45,292 bases of DNA from Polynucleobacter aenigmaticus (GTDB lineage Bacteria > Pseudomonadota > Gammaproteobacteria > Burkholderiales > Burkholderiaceae): the NCBI RefSeq assembly GCF_002206635.1, contig NZ_NGUO01000024.1, positions 1-45,292 of the forward strand, read 5' to 3'. Shown here piece after piece: positions 33,754-42,007 of this stretch (positions are counted from its first letter, which is position 1; every line of letters starts with the position of its first letter). The notes below the pieces were generated by a model. It had not been told where the DNA came from and searched no databases. It saw only the letters and a list, made by a program, of their open reading frames with translations. The position numbers were made by a program, and so were the translations under genes.

Positions 33754-33985
33754 AGATTCTCTTCAGGTTGAGGTTATTCATAACTACACCGCTCCAGTGT
33801 AGCAAGATGGGCACTAAATTCAAGCCACCCCATCTCATTAAAAGCATTTCTAAAGCTATCGAGCTTTCACCCTTGATATTGCAAGGTAAATCCCCATATA
33901 GGTATAAGTAAAAATAGATGGAAATTGAAGTAATATCGATTTGTGCTCCAAGCACATTAACTACCAAAAGGAAGGGTAATAGACC

Positions 33986-34861
33986 ATGGCTACAAAGAAG
34001 TCACCAGCAAAAAAGAAAGTAGCTACTAAGGTGGTAAAAAAAGCCCCTGCAAAGAAAGCCGTTAAGAAAGTTGCCACAAAGACAGTGCCAGCTAAAAAGG
34101 CCGTAAAAAAGGTAGTGAAAAAACCAGTCGCTAAGAAGGTAGTCGCCAAGAAGGTGATTGCTAAAAAACCGGTAGCTAAGAAAGCGGTTAAAAAAGTTGT
34201 GGCCAAAAAACCTGCTCTAAAGAAAACTACCAAGAAGTCCCCTAAAGCAGCCGCACCAAAACAGCTAAAAGTAGATCAATACGGACTCGAGGAAGATGAC
34301 GAGTTCTATGGCCTGTACTTTGCTAAATCAACCAAAAAGGGTTTAGTTGAAGTCAAGCCCTGCACCTTCTCATTGATGTATTGGTGGAAAGGCCTGCTTG
34401 GCTATCCTGACATGATTGAGATCTCCAAAGATAGCAATACAGCAATGTTGCAATTTGAGTCCACTTTTGGTGGCGGTGATTCTGGTGAAACAGAATTGAC
34501 TGAAAAAGATGTGTTCGATGTTGACCACATCATTGAAGTTGATGAAGAAGAGCAGTTAGTTTCCCTCTACTCCTATGTACCGATCCCCGTTCCAGAAAAG
34601 CTCATTGGCGCATTAGGCCTATCTATTCTGAATATCAACCCAGAAACCCGTTATGGCAACTTAGAAATTTGCTCTACGGATAATGAAGATGGTCAGAATG
34701 AACACTTCCTGCGTTATCGTGCTGCCACCTACTTGCGCGGTGTGAAATCTGGCAAGGTTGAGGCGATTGAAAGCATGGTTACCAATGGCTCAGAATTCTT
34801 CGGCCTGGCTTTAGATGCAATGTGTGTGAATAAATCGATTAAGAAATGGTTGCTGAGCTAA
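33986..34861 (+). CDS. Histone-H1-like lysine-rich N-terminus joined to an acidic globular domain
   Basis: A 291-residue two-part protein. Residues 2 to about 95 are Lys/Ala/Val/Pro repeats (KKxxAKK, VAKKVVAKK, KPVAKKAVKK), like AlgP or bacterial histone-H1-like DNA-binding tails. Residues about 96-291 form an acidic, folded-looking domain with YGLEEDDEFYGLYF, WWKGLLGYPDMIEISKDSNTAMLQF, an acidic patch DHIIEVDEEEQLVSLY and FLRYRAATYLRGVKSGKVEAIESMV. The second half loosely resembles YbjN-like domains, which I cannot confirm. The basic tail probably binds nucleic acid. An AGGAAGGGTAAT leader precedes the ATG. Confidence 0.75.
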   Translation: MATKKSPAKKKVATKVVKKAPAKKAVKKVATKTVPAKKAVKKVVKKPVAKKVVAKKVIAKKPVAKKAVKKVVAKKPALKKTTKKSPKAAAPKQLKVDQYGLEEDDEFYGLYFAKSTKKGLVEVKPCTFSLMYWWKGLLGYPDMIEISKDSNTAMLQFESTFGGGDSGETELTEKDVFDVDHIIEVDEEEQLVSLYSYVPIPVPEKLIGALGLSILNINPETRYGNLEICSTDNEDGQNEHFLRYRAATYLRGVKSGKVEAIESMVTNGSEFFGLALDAMCVNKSIKKWLLS

Positions 34862-34918
34862 TCGCCAGCGATCAACTCAATCTAGATTAATAGGTATTAC
34901 ACACAAAAATGTAGGTCA

Positions 34919-34986
34919 TAGGAAAGCGATCATTCACTGTTTTGCGAGTTTCAACAATAGTGGCATTTCGCTTTCCTAGTTTTTTT
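34919..34986 (+). terminator. Long stem-loop with T-run after the lysine-rich gene
   Basis: TAGGAAAGCGA (34919-34929) pairs perfectly with TCGCTTTCCTA (34968-34978). Inside, CACTGTT pairs with AAC-AAT-AGTG, leaving a bulge. Seven T residues follow on the plus strand. It overlaps the last codons of the convergent lipoprotein gene. Confidence 0.65.
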
Positions 34987-35157
34987 GCACTCCTCTACTG
35001 CGGCCGCCTGAGCCTCAGTATCTTTAGCGGATTTAGGGGCATGCACCCCAACCGTACCATCAGACTGTCGATAAACCCCAAACTCGCTTGGCGGCGTCGA
35101 GCACGCCAATAAAAGAACTCCTGCGGATAAAGCCAAAATGGATAGGCCAATTTTCAT
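34951..35157 (-). CDS. Small putative lipoprotein
   Basis: A 68-residue product from the ATG at 35155-35157: a lipoprotein signal MKIGLSILALSAGVLLLACS with the lipobox Cys at position 19, then a short basic and polar body (FGVYRQSDGTVGVHAPKSAKDTEAQAAAVEECKKTRKAKCHYC) with three more cysteines. A start nine codons upstream (MSTPLKSSV) is also open but places a polar leader before the signal. I do not recognise the family. It stands next to the iron-transport genes but is separated from fbpA by its own start region. Confidence 0.65.
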   Translation of the reverse strand: MKIGLSILALSAGVLLLACSTPPSEFGVYRQSDGTVGVHAPKSAKDTEAQAAAVEECKKTRKAKCHYC

Positions 35158-35203
35158 GACAGAGCTCTTCAATGGAGTGGACATGAATCCATTCTAGCTA
35201 ATT

Positions 35204-36262
35204 TTATTTATAACCCACCCGGTCCAACAATCTTTGGGCAGCAATCTGGTTTTTACCAATGGCTGCTATCGATATGCTTTCTGCTTTAAATGGCCCTAAC
35301 ATTTTGAGCCCTTCATTTTCAATCTTGACTGACTTCACTACGGGCCACTCGTTATTGCCGTTGGCAAAATATTCTTGTGCTGAATCGCTGGCCAAGTATT
35401 CGATAAACTGTATTGCGGCTTGAGGATGAGGAGCGTTCTTGGCGACCCCTCCTCCAGCAATGTTAATGTGCGCGCCAGTAGTTTTCTGGTTAGGCCAAAC
35501 GAATCCAATTTTTGAAACAATGGCCTGGTCTTCTGGCTTGGTCGAACGTAAAAGTCTGACTAAGTAGTAAGAATTGGTTAATGCAACGCCGCATTCACCA
35601 GAAGCAACTGCTTTAATTTGATCAGTATCACCACCTCTTGGTGGGCGAGACATGTTTGCCACCACTCCCTTAGCCCACACTTCGGTTGCGGCCTCACCGC
35701 GACGTTCAATCATCGAGCCAATGAGCGACAACATGTATGGATGAGCGCCTGAGCGCGTGCAAACCTGGCCTTTGTTAATTGGATCAGCCAACTTCTCATA
35801 AGTGTCCACATCCCGTGGACTTACTTTAGCTTTGTTGTAAACCACCAAGCGAGCCCTAGTAGAAAAACCAAACCAAGTTGACCCTTCTGGATCGGGTTTA
35901 GATCGTAAATTTTCCGGAATGCGGCTCTCTAAGTATTGAGAATGAATTGGTTTAAAGAAACCATCAATTTGTGCGCGCCACAATCTTGCTGCATCGACCA
36001 TCAAAATAACGTCAGCAGGACTATTGACCCCCTCACTTTTTAATCTCTCACCCAGTGCATTGTCATCCGCCTCAATGCGATTAATTTTGATACCCGTTTT
36101 TTTAGTAAAGTCACTATAGAGCGCTTCATCCGTCTGGTAATGGCGGGCTGAATAAAGGTTTAACTCCTTGGACTCTTGGGCATGTAGTGATGGAGCTATC
36201 ACACTGCTCAGCACTACTAGCGCATAAGTTCCGAGGAATTTTTGAACATACTGAATTGTCAT
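35204..36262 (-). CDS. fbpA: Fe(3+) ABC transporter periplasmic binding protein
   Basis: A 352-residue secreted protein with a signal peptide ending near SLHAQ. The family start is LNLYSARHYQTDEALYSDFTKKTGIKI, then DVILMVDAARLWRAQ and the ferric-binding tandem tyrosine region (GVALTNSYYLVRLL). It belongs to the FbpA/FutA/AfuA group that delivers Fe3+ to an inner-membrane permease. Upstream, 36311-36328 contains a Fur-like sequence, so iron repression is likely. It lies 63 nt after the permease gene on the same strand. Confidence 0.88.
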   Translation of the reverse strand: MTIQYVQKFLGTYALVVLSSVIAPSLHAQESKELNLYSARHYQTDEALYSDFTKKTGIKINRIEADDNALGERLKSEGVNSPADVILMVDAARLWRAQIDGFFKPIHSQYLESRIPENLRSKPDPEGSTWFGFSTRARLVVYNKAKVSPRDVDTYEKLADPINKGQVCTRSGAHPYMLSLIGSMIERRGEAATEVWAKGVVANMSRPPRGGDTDQIKAVASGECGVALTNSYYLVRLLRSTKPEDQAIVSKIGFVWPNQKTTGAHINIAGGGVAKNAPHPQAAIQFIEYLASDSAQEYFANGNNEWPVVKSVKIENEGLKMLGPFKAESISIAAIGKNQIAAQRLLDRVGYK

Positions 36263-36310
36263 TGCTGTATTTACGATCAGAATTAGAGTGAATCTAATTT
36301 ATCACAAATA

Positions 36311-36328
36311 CGAATGATTATCAATTAA
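36311..36328 (-). promoter_or_regulatory. Fur-box-like site upstream of fbpA
   Basis: The minus strand reads AATTGATAATCATTCG here, matching the GATAATnATT core of Fur boxes. It overlaps the stop region of fbpB and lies about 50-65 nt before the fbpA start. Confidence 0.55.
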
Positions 36329-37881
36329 GATTTAGCGATTACTCTGGAAAGTAGAAAAACAGGGAAAAGACCAACCAATACAATGGTCAAAGAAGGTAAA
36401 GCTAATTCTGCCAGCCGTTCATCAGCAGCCAATTGATAGGCTGCGACCGCCAAGGTATCAAAATTAAATGGGCGCAGTAACAGAGTTGCAGGCAGCTCCT
36501 TCATCACATCCACAAAGACAAATAACCCAGCAGTAATCAGACTACGTTTCAGTAGGGGAATATGCACTCGCTTGAGAATTTGCATCCTAGAGAGCCCAAG
36601 TAAAGCCGCTGATCCGTCCATGGATGGCGTGATGCGTGACAGTCCCGCCTCTACACTTTGAAGGCTGGAGGAAAGGAAGCGAACTAAATAGGCATAAACC
36701 AATACCAGCATACTGACCGACATCCACCAAGCCAAATGAAAGAATTCTAAGAAAGAAAGAATCCCGATCGCTAGCACAGCGCCTGGCAGCGCATAACCGA
36801 ATCCCAGCAAGCGATTGACCCAGCTTAAGCGTGAATTCATCCTCACTGAGTAGGCAAAAAATACTGCAAGTACTACTGAGATCAAGGCAGTAAGAATAGA
36901 AACCAATAAAGAATTGCTTAGCCAATCTAAATAACGAATATCAATATTGAGACCCTGCTTAAATAGCAGCTGCAAAAGTGCAAAAGCTGGTAATAAAAAA
37001 CCGCAAAGTAATGTGCCGCCACAAAACGCAAACGCAAAAATGGCAGCCCTGCCATGTAATGGCTTTGCTAGTGGCCTGCTCTGCGATGAGGATGCATAAC
37101 GTAATTTTGAGCGACTGCTTTGCTCAATAAAAAAGATGAGTAACACAAAGCTTAAAAGGCCCAAGGCAAGCTGTACAGCCGCCACTCGGTCGCCAAAGGA
37201 AAGCCAAGCTTTAAAGATGCCTGTAGCGAAAGTCTGAATACCAAAGTAGGACACCGCACCAAAATCTGCCAAGACCTCCATGAGTGCCAAAGCCATACCA
37301 GCGAAGATCGCTGGTCTTGCCATAGGCAACACCAATTTCACAAATCCTTGCAGCGGGCTATAGCCCAGCGTCTCCGAAGCCTCAATGAGTCGACCGCTAC
37401 GCTCTAGAAATGCGGTACGTGTAATGAGATAGACATAAGGAAAGAGACAGAATGAAAAGGACCAGATTGCACCACTCATGGATCTTGGATCTGGAAAAAA
37501 CCATAAGGAGTCCATTCCAAGCAAGGTACGAAGCGCGCTCTGTATCGGGCCTGAGAATTGCAAGAGATCTACGAACAGATAGGCCATCACATAGGTAGGT
37601 ACAGCCAGAGGGAGAATTAAAGCCCATTCAAATACCCTCTTACCAGGAAAGTCATAGCTCGCAACAATCCAAGCGTTGCCGACCCCAAGAATAAATACCC
37701 CCACTCCGACACCAAGAATGAGGACCAAGGTGGAGGAGATGTACCCTCCAAGCACAAAATTCCACAAATGGCTAAGAGTGCCGGTAGCCGAAAGATCGCC
37801 ACCTGGAAATAGGAATGGCGCTGCCAAGCCAAAGAGGGGCAAAAATAACAACAGGGCAAGTGGCACCACAATACGATTCAT
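36325..37881 (-). CDS. fbpB: Fe(3+) ABC transporter permease
   Basis: About 518 residues with two fused permease halves and about twelve spans. EAA-type cytoplasmic loops are present in each half: EASETLGYSPLQGFVKLVLPMARPAIFAG near 169-197 and DGSAALLGLSRMQILKRVHIPLLKRSLITAG in the C-terminal half. This is the FbpB/SfuB layout for ferric iron import. The ATG at 37879-37881 follows GGAG; a TTG lies one codon upstream. It is divergent from the ATPase gene, with about 77 nt between. Confidence 0.88.
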   Translation of the reverse strand: MNRIVVPLALLLFLPLFGLAAPFLFPGGDLSATGTLSHLWNFVLGGYISSTLVLILGVGVGVFILGVGNAWIVASYDFPGKRVFEWALILPLAVPTYVMAYLFVDLLQFSGPIQSALRTLLGMDSLWFFPDPRSMSGAIWSFSFCLFPYVYLITRTAFLERSGRLIEASETLGYSPLQGFVKLVLPMARPAIFAGMALALMEVLADFGAVSYFGIQTFATGIFKAWLSFGDRVAAVQLALGLLSFVLLIFFIEQSSRSKLRYASSSQSRPLAKPLHGRAAIFAFAFCGGTLLCGFLLPAFALLQLLFKQGLNIDIRYLDWLSNSLLVSILTALISVVLAVFFAYSVRMNSRLSWVNRLLGFGYALPGAVLAIGILSFLEFFHLAWWMSVSMLVLVYAYLVRFLSSSLQSVEAGLSRITPSMDGSAALLGLSRMQILKRVHIPLLKRSLITAGLFVFVDVMKELPATLLLRPFNFDTLAVAAYQLAADERLAELALPSLTIVLVGLFPVFLLSRVIAKS

Positions 37882-37958
37882 CAACTCCGCAATCCGTTTA
37901 GACTCTAGCTACGTATTTAACCATTAGCTTCATTAGCATTAATGAGAAAATTATAGGG

Positions 37959-39029
37959 ATGAACTCGACTCGCACACTACTTTCCATCAAAGAACTGGAG
38001 ATTGACTATCCCAGTCGAGATGGTCGTGGTCGCGTCACGGCCGTGAAAGGCCTTAATCTCGAGCTAGCTCAAGGTGAGATTGGCTGTTTATTAGGCTCCT
38101 CAGGTTGCGGAAAATCCACTGTCTTGAGAGCTATTTGCGGATTTGAGCCAGTTAAAGCGGGTGAGATCCTACTGAGAGACAAGCTAGCAAGCTCCACCAC
38201 CGTCCACCTCCAAACCAACCAAAGAAAAGTAGGCATGGTCTTCCAGGACTTTGCCCTGTTTCCACATCTAAACGTTTTAGAGAACATTGCCTTCGGCTTG
38301 CAACACCTCCCAAGCAATCAAAGATCCTCAGTAGCCATGGAATGGCTTAAGAGAGTGTCGCTCTCAGATAAGTCTGATGCTTACCCCCATGAGCTCAGTG
38401 GCGGCCAACAGCAACGTGTGGCACTTGCAAGGGCAATGGCTCCAGAGCCTGATTTAATTCTGCTTGATGAGCCGTTCTCCAGTTTAGATATTGAACTTAG
38501 AGAGCGACTTGCTGGTGAAATGCGCGAAATTCTCAAGGCAAATAACATCACTGCCCTGCTAGTAACTCACGATCAATTTGAGGCCTTTGCTATTGCCGAC
38601 AAAGTAGGCGTAATGACGGACGGAAAAGTGCTTCAGTGGGATGTGCCATATGAGCTCTATCACAAACCAGCCAATCGCTATATCGCCGACTTTATTGGGC
38701 GTGGCGTCTTTGTTAAAGGCATTGTTCTACCCGGAAACAAAGTGAAGATTGAGCTTGGTGAACTCGAGTTAGATCATGATCACTCCAAAGATATTGGCAA
38801 AGAAATTGATGTTTTGTTACGTGCCGATGATATTCAACATGATGACCATAGCGCCATGCAAGCAGAGGTCGTGCGCAAGACCTTTAGGGGTGCAGACTTT
38901 CTATACACCCTCAAATTAGCATCTGGTGTTGAGATTTTTGCATTTGTTCCAAGCCATCACGATCATGCTATTGGCGAAAAAATAGGCATTCACTTGGTGG
39001 CTGATCACGTGGTTACCTTTAGAGATTAG
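37959..39029 (+). CDS. fbpC: Fe(3+) ABC transporter ATP-binding protein
   Basis: A 356-residue ATPase. Walker A GSSGCGKST at residues 46-54, Q-loop MVFQDFALFPHL, signature LSGGQQQRVALARAMAP, Walker B LILLDEPFSSLD, switch His in LLVTHDQFEAF, and a C-terminal TOBE_2/OB region (about 240-356) as in FbpC. Unusually it is transcribed opposite to fbpB and fbpA. The shared promoter region has two CATTAGC repeats and an AATGAGAA segment that could be a weak Fur site. Confidence 0.88.
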   Translation: MNSTRTLLSIKELEIDYPSRDGRGRVTAVKGLNLELAQGEIGCLLGSSGCGKSTVLRAICGFEPVKAGEILLRDKLASSTTVHLQTNQRKVGMVFQDFALFPHLNVLENIAFGLQHLPSNQRSSVAMEWLKRVSLSDKSDAYPHELSGGQQQRVALARAMAPEPDLILLDEPFSSLDIELRERLAGEMREILKANNITALLVTHDQFEAFAIADKVGVMTDGKVLQWDVPYELYHKPANRYIADFIGRGVFVKGIVLPGNKVKIELGELELDHDHSKDIGKEIDVLLRADDIQHDDHSAMQAEVVRKTFRGADFLYTLKLASGVEIFAFVPSHHDHAIGEKIGIHLVADHVVTFRD

Positions 39030-39058
39030 CCGCCATCAAGACCAATCAGTAATTGGCT

Positions 39059-39433
39059 TTAATTAAATTTCCCTATTTTTTCGACCAGCCGAGCCAGCCC
39101 TGAAACAGAATCTAGAGAGCCGTCAGTATCTGCGGCAATATCCAAGTCTTCCCAATTAAATTCAGTAGAAAAGTGGGCCGACTCGATAATTAACTCGTAG
39201 CTATACGATGCTTTTTCAGAATCTGCATCCGTCAACTTCAACACCGGCACCTCAACTGCCTGAATCGCGCCGATTAATTCACCAACCTCGGCAGCCGTTA
39301 AATCTCGAGCCTGTAATACATCATCTGTTCGCTTAACGGAAAGAGATGATTTTTCATCAATTGTGATTTCGTATTGATTAATACCAAAATCAAACCACAC
39401 TGTTAACTCAAGAGCAATGGGATATATCTTCAT
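39059..39433 (-). CDS. Conserved-looking small protein of unknown function
   Basis: A 124-residue acidic protein starting at the ATG 39431-39433, preceded by AAGGAG with 7-nt spacing. There is no signal peptide or membrane span. The N-terminal half looks beta-rich (IALELTVWFDFGINQYEITIDEKSSLSVK); the C-terminal half is acidic and ends in an amphipathic helix (SGLARLVEKIGKF). I do not recognise it. It is a single gene convergent with fbpC, and the gap upstream of it holds the tRNA-like relic. Confidence 0.65.
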   Translation of the reverse strand: MKIYPIALELTVWFDFGINQYEITIDEKSSLSVKRTDDVLQARDLTAAEVGELIGAIQAVEVPVLKLTDADSEKASYSYELIIESAHFSTEFNWEDLDIAADTDGSLDSVSGLARLVEKIGKFN

Positions 39434-39559
39434 CAAGCCACTCCTTATGGTCAGACCCTAGAGACCCTCGCAGATGGAGGGCAATGCTTGATGCAATCCT
39501 ATGCCTATTGAGGCTGGCTGTCTAGCTCAGCAGAGATATGCCAGCAAAGGCCTTGTATA

Positions 39560-39653
39560 TGGCGGAGGGGGGGGATTCGAACCTTCGGTAGGTTTAACCC
39601 TATATCCAACTTCGGGACTTCAGCATTTCCCATGTAAATCAATTAGCAACTCC
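39560..39653 (-). pseudogene. Degenerate tRNA-Ser-like element (tRNA relic)
   Basis: Reading the minus strand from 39653 to 39560 gives 94 nt, the size of a class II tRNA. It starts GGAG and ends CTCCGCCA with encoded CCA. It has an intact T-loop context GGTTCGAATCC, a variable-arm hairpin TAGG-GTTAAA-CCTA, and a GCT triplet where a Ser anticodon would sit. The T stem (GAAGG against CCCCC), most of the acceptor stem, the anticodon stem and the D arm do not pair properly, so it should not be functional. The rest of 39434-39762 shows no gene. Confidence 0.55.
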
Positions 39654-39762
39654 AGATACCCATAATCTGAAGAATTGACTAATGAGAGTTATTGCCACAT
39701 GGCTCTTTGGCGCACTAAACCAACGAAATTATTTTCAGAAAACCGCTGGCAACAATAGTGAT

Positions 39763-41601
39763 TTAGCCGGGGCGCTCTTGATTTTCCTGAATGACCTTAA
39801 GAAAGCGTTCGCCATAGCGCTCCAACTTGGCTTGCCCCACCCCACCAATACGACTGAAGTGGTCCAAAGTAGTTGGAGTAGATTTAACCATCTCCTGCAA
39901 AGTGCTGTCATGAAAAATCACATAGGGCGGCACCCCTTGTTCGCGTGCCAGCTCAGTACGCTTAGCCTTGAGGGCCTCCCATAGGTTTTCATCTGCAATA
40001 TTACTAAAGGGATGTGTAGAACTCTTCTTTGCTCCAGACTTCGTAGCATTGCTCTTGGAGTAGCCCGTTTCTTTTCGCAACCAAACCTCTTGCTCACCAC
40101 GCAGCACGGGCAAGGCAATGTTATCCGCCAACTTTAAGCCGCCATGCAATGCAATATCAGCATCTAAATATCCCCCCGCTACCAATTGACGATAGATGCT
40201 ATTCCACTGCGCCTGATTGAGTTCTGCGCCAATACCAAATGTACTCACTTGCTCATGAAAATATTGCTTTACTCTAGGAGTCAATTTACCCAAAAGCACA
40301 TCAATTAAATGGGTTACACCAAAACGCTGGCCTGTACGATACACACATGACAATGCTTTTTGCACTTCGTGCGTGGCATTCCAAGTAGCCACTGGCTCTA
40401 GACAATTATCGCAATTACCACAGCTACCAGCATGCGCCTCTCCAAAGTAACGCAAAATCGTTTGATGGCGGCACGTCGTGGATTCGCAATAGCCCAGTAG
40501 AGCATTAAGTTTTTGGCGCTCTACCCGCTTACGGTCCTCAGAAGCTTCACCAGAATCAACCATTTGCCGCAAGCTCACCACATCCCCAAATCCGTAGGCC
40601 ATCCAGGCATTTGCAGGCAAGCCATCGCGCCCTGCCCGTCCAGTTTCTTGGTAATAACCTTCCATACTTTTGGGTAGATCCAGATGAGCTACAAAGCGGA
40701 CGTTGGGCTTATCAATACCCATACCAAACGCTACGGTCGCGACCATGATGACGCCCTCTTCACGCAAGAAGCGTTTTTGATTAGCACTGCGTGTTTCCAC
40801 ACTTAAACCTGCGTGATACGGCATTGCATCCCACCCGCGGTCTTTTAACCATTGCGCAGTCTCTTCTACACTGCGACGCGATAGGCAATAAATAATTCCA
40901 GAGTCATCGACATGCTCGGCATCTAAAAAGTGCTCCAACTGTTGTTTAGCACTCTGTTTTTGCAGAACTCGATACTTAATATTGGGACGATCAAAGCTAG
41001 AGACAAACTGCTCGGCAGATTCCAGCGAAAGACGCTCCACAATTTCTGCTCGGGTTGGCGCATCCGCAGTAGCCGTTAAGGCGATACGAGGCACCTTAGG
41101 AAATCGCTCGTGCAAAACAGTTAATTGGCGATATTCTGGGCGAAAATCATGACCCCATTGCGAAACGCAGTGCGCTTCATCAATAGCGAATAATGCAATT
41201 CCGGGGCCCGCATTGAGTCTATCGAGTATTGATAGAAAACCAGAGCTCATCAGACGTTCTGGCGCCACATAAATCAAGTCAAGATCTCCAGCTAGTAATT
41301 GACTGGTCACCTTTTGAGAAGTAGTTGCATCCAGACTGGAGTTTAGGAATGAAGCCTTAACGCCCAACTGGGTTAATGCATCAACTTGATCCTGCATCAG
41401 TGCAATTAAGGGTGAAACCACTACCCCTACGCCACGGCGAACAAGCGAGGGAATTTGATAGCACAGCGACTTACCGGCACCAGTAGGCATGAGGACCAAA
41501 GCGTCCCCGCCAGCGACTAAATGCCGAACAATAGACTCTTGAGCACCTCGAAATTGATCAAAGCCAAAAATATCATGAAGTACTTGGTGACTCGATTGCA
41601 A
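39763..41601 (-). CDS. recQ: ATP-dependent DNA helicase RecQ
   Basis: A 612-residue superfamily 2 helicase (3'-5') that unwinds recombination and fork structures. Walker A MPTGAGKS near 38-45, DEAH box [19 protein letters not shown], motif [15 protein letters not shown], the RecQ-Ct zinc site (YCESTTCR ... GSCGNCDNC), a winged helix, and an HRDC domain at the C-terminus (about 535-605). The start is TTG at 41601, with AAGGGG 8 nt upstream; no in-frame ATG exists near. A terminator for upstream transcription lies about 55-80 nt before it. Confidence 0.92.
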   Translation of the reverse strand: MQSSHQVLHDIFGFDQFRGAQESIVRHLVAGGDALVLMPTGAGKSLCYQIPSLVRRGVGVVVSPLIALMQDQVDALTQLGVKASFLNSSLDATTSQKVTSQLLAGDLDLIYVAPERLMSSGFLSILDRLNAGPGIALFAIDEAHCVSQWGHDFRPEYRQLTVLHERFPKVPRIALTATADAPTRAEIVERLSLESAEQFVSSFDRPNIKYRVLQKQSAKQQLEHFLDAEHVDDSGIIYCLSRRSVEETAQWLKDRGWDAMPYHAGLSVETRSANQKRFLREEGVIMVATVAFGMGIDKPNVRFVAHLDLPKSMEGYYQETGRAGRDGLPANAWMAYGFGDVVSLRQMVDSGEASEDRKRVERQKLNALLGYCESTTCRHQTILRYFGEAHAGSCGNCDNCLEPVATWNATHEVQKALSCVYRTGQRFGVTHLIDVLLGKLTPRVKQYFHEQVSTFGIGAELNQAQWNSIYRQLVAGGYLDADIALHGGLKLADNIALPVLRGEQEVWLRKETGYSKSNATKSGAKKSSTHPFSNIADENLWEALKAKRTELAREQGVPPYVIFHDSTLQEMVKSTPTTLDHFSRIGGVGQAKLERYGERFLKVIQENQERPG

Positions 41602-41654
41602 CAGTAATGCCCCTTTGTATTAATGAATAACCGCGTATTACATAATTCGTATAA

Positions 41655-41682
41655 ATAAAAAGCCCCATGTTAATGCGGGGCT
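41655..41682 (-). terminator. Minus-strand terminator upstream of recQ
   Basis: AGCCCC (41661-41666) pairs with GGGGCT (41677-41682) with inner CAT/ATG pairing. The minus strand continues TTTTTATTTAT. It is separate from the phasin terminator, which implies a transcript starting between the two. Confidence 0.8.
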
Positions 41683-41818
41683 CTTGCAATATTTTCTCTA
41701 AATTGATGAAATCCAGAGTCTGATTGGCGGAGAGGTATGGATTCTCCTCCACTTTGAAATAACCATATGATTAAGTTAAATATTTTCTCAGGACTAAGCT
41801 CTATTTGTAGCAAACATC
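41655..41818 (-). ncRNA. Candidate small RNA between phasin gene and recQ
   Basis: 41683-41984 has no gene but is bracketed by two minus-strand terminators. Within it the minus strand has TTGACG (41848-41853), a 17-nt spacer and AAGAAT (41825-41830). This would start RNA near 41818 and end at the terminator near 41655, giving about 163 nt. It contains an 11-nt direct repeat (GAGAAAATATT on the minus strand at 41779-41789 and 41688-41698) and a fragment like a tRNA-Ser 3' end. No family can be assigned. Confidence 0.4.
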
Positions 41819-41824
41819 TGCAGC

Positions 41825-41853
41825 ATTCTTAACCGCCAATCTTAGACCGTCAA
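41825..41853 (-). promoter_or_regulatory. Sigma70-like promoter for the phasin-recQ candidate RNA
   Basis: TTGACG, 17-nt spacer, AAGAAT on the minus strand; 9 of 12 consensus positions. No coding frame of note follows it before the terminator at 41655-41682. Confidence 0.4.
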
Positions 41854-41984
41854 GATGCCTCGCTTGATCATAACGATATTGCCTGCCCTATTCAAGGCGG
41901 TAGGCCGTTGTTGGGTGGCAAGCAGTCATTAGAACCAATAGTTACCGCAGGTAAATCGACCCGTAAGCGACCTTCTTGGGCAAC

Positions 41985-42007
41985 AAAAAACCTGCCTAGG
42001 CAGGTTT
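41985..42007 (-). terminator. Terminator of the phasin gene
   Basis: The perfect palindrome AAACCTGCCTAGGCAGGTTT (41988-42007) is followed on the minus strand by a run of T residues. It lies about 40 nt past the phasin stop. Confidence 0.85.

Noticed and set aside
33961..34233. A 90-codon minus-strand frame with repeated TTFLATGFLA-like sequence
   Set aside because: It is the complement of the lysine codon repeats of the histone-like gene; low complexity explains it.
39490..39545. TAGCTCAG sequence resembling a tRNA D arm, with GCTGGC/GCCAGC pairing
   Set aside because: No T arm, anticodon arm or acceptor partner follows on the plus strand, so I treat it as chance or part of the same degenerate region.
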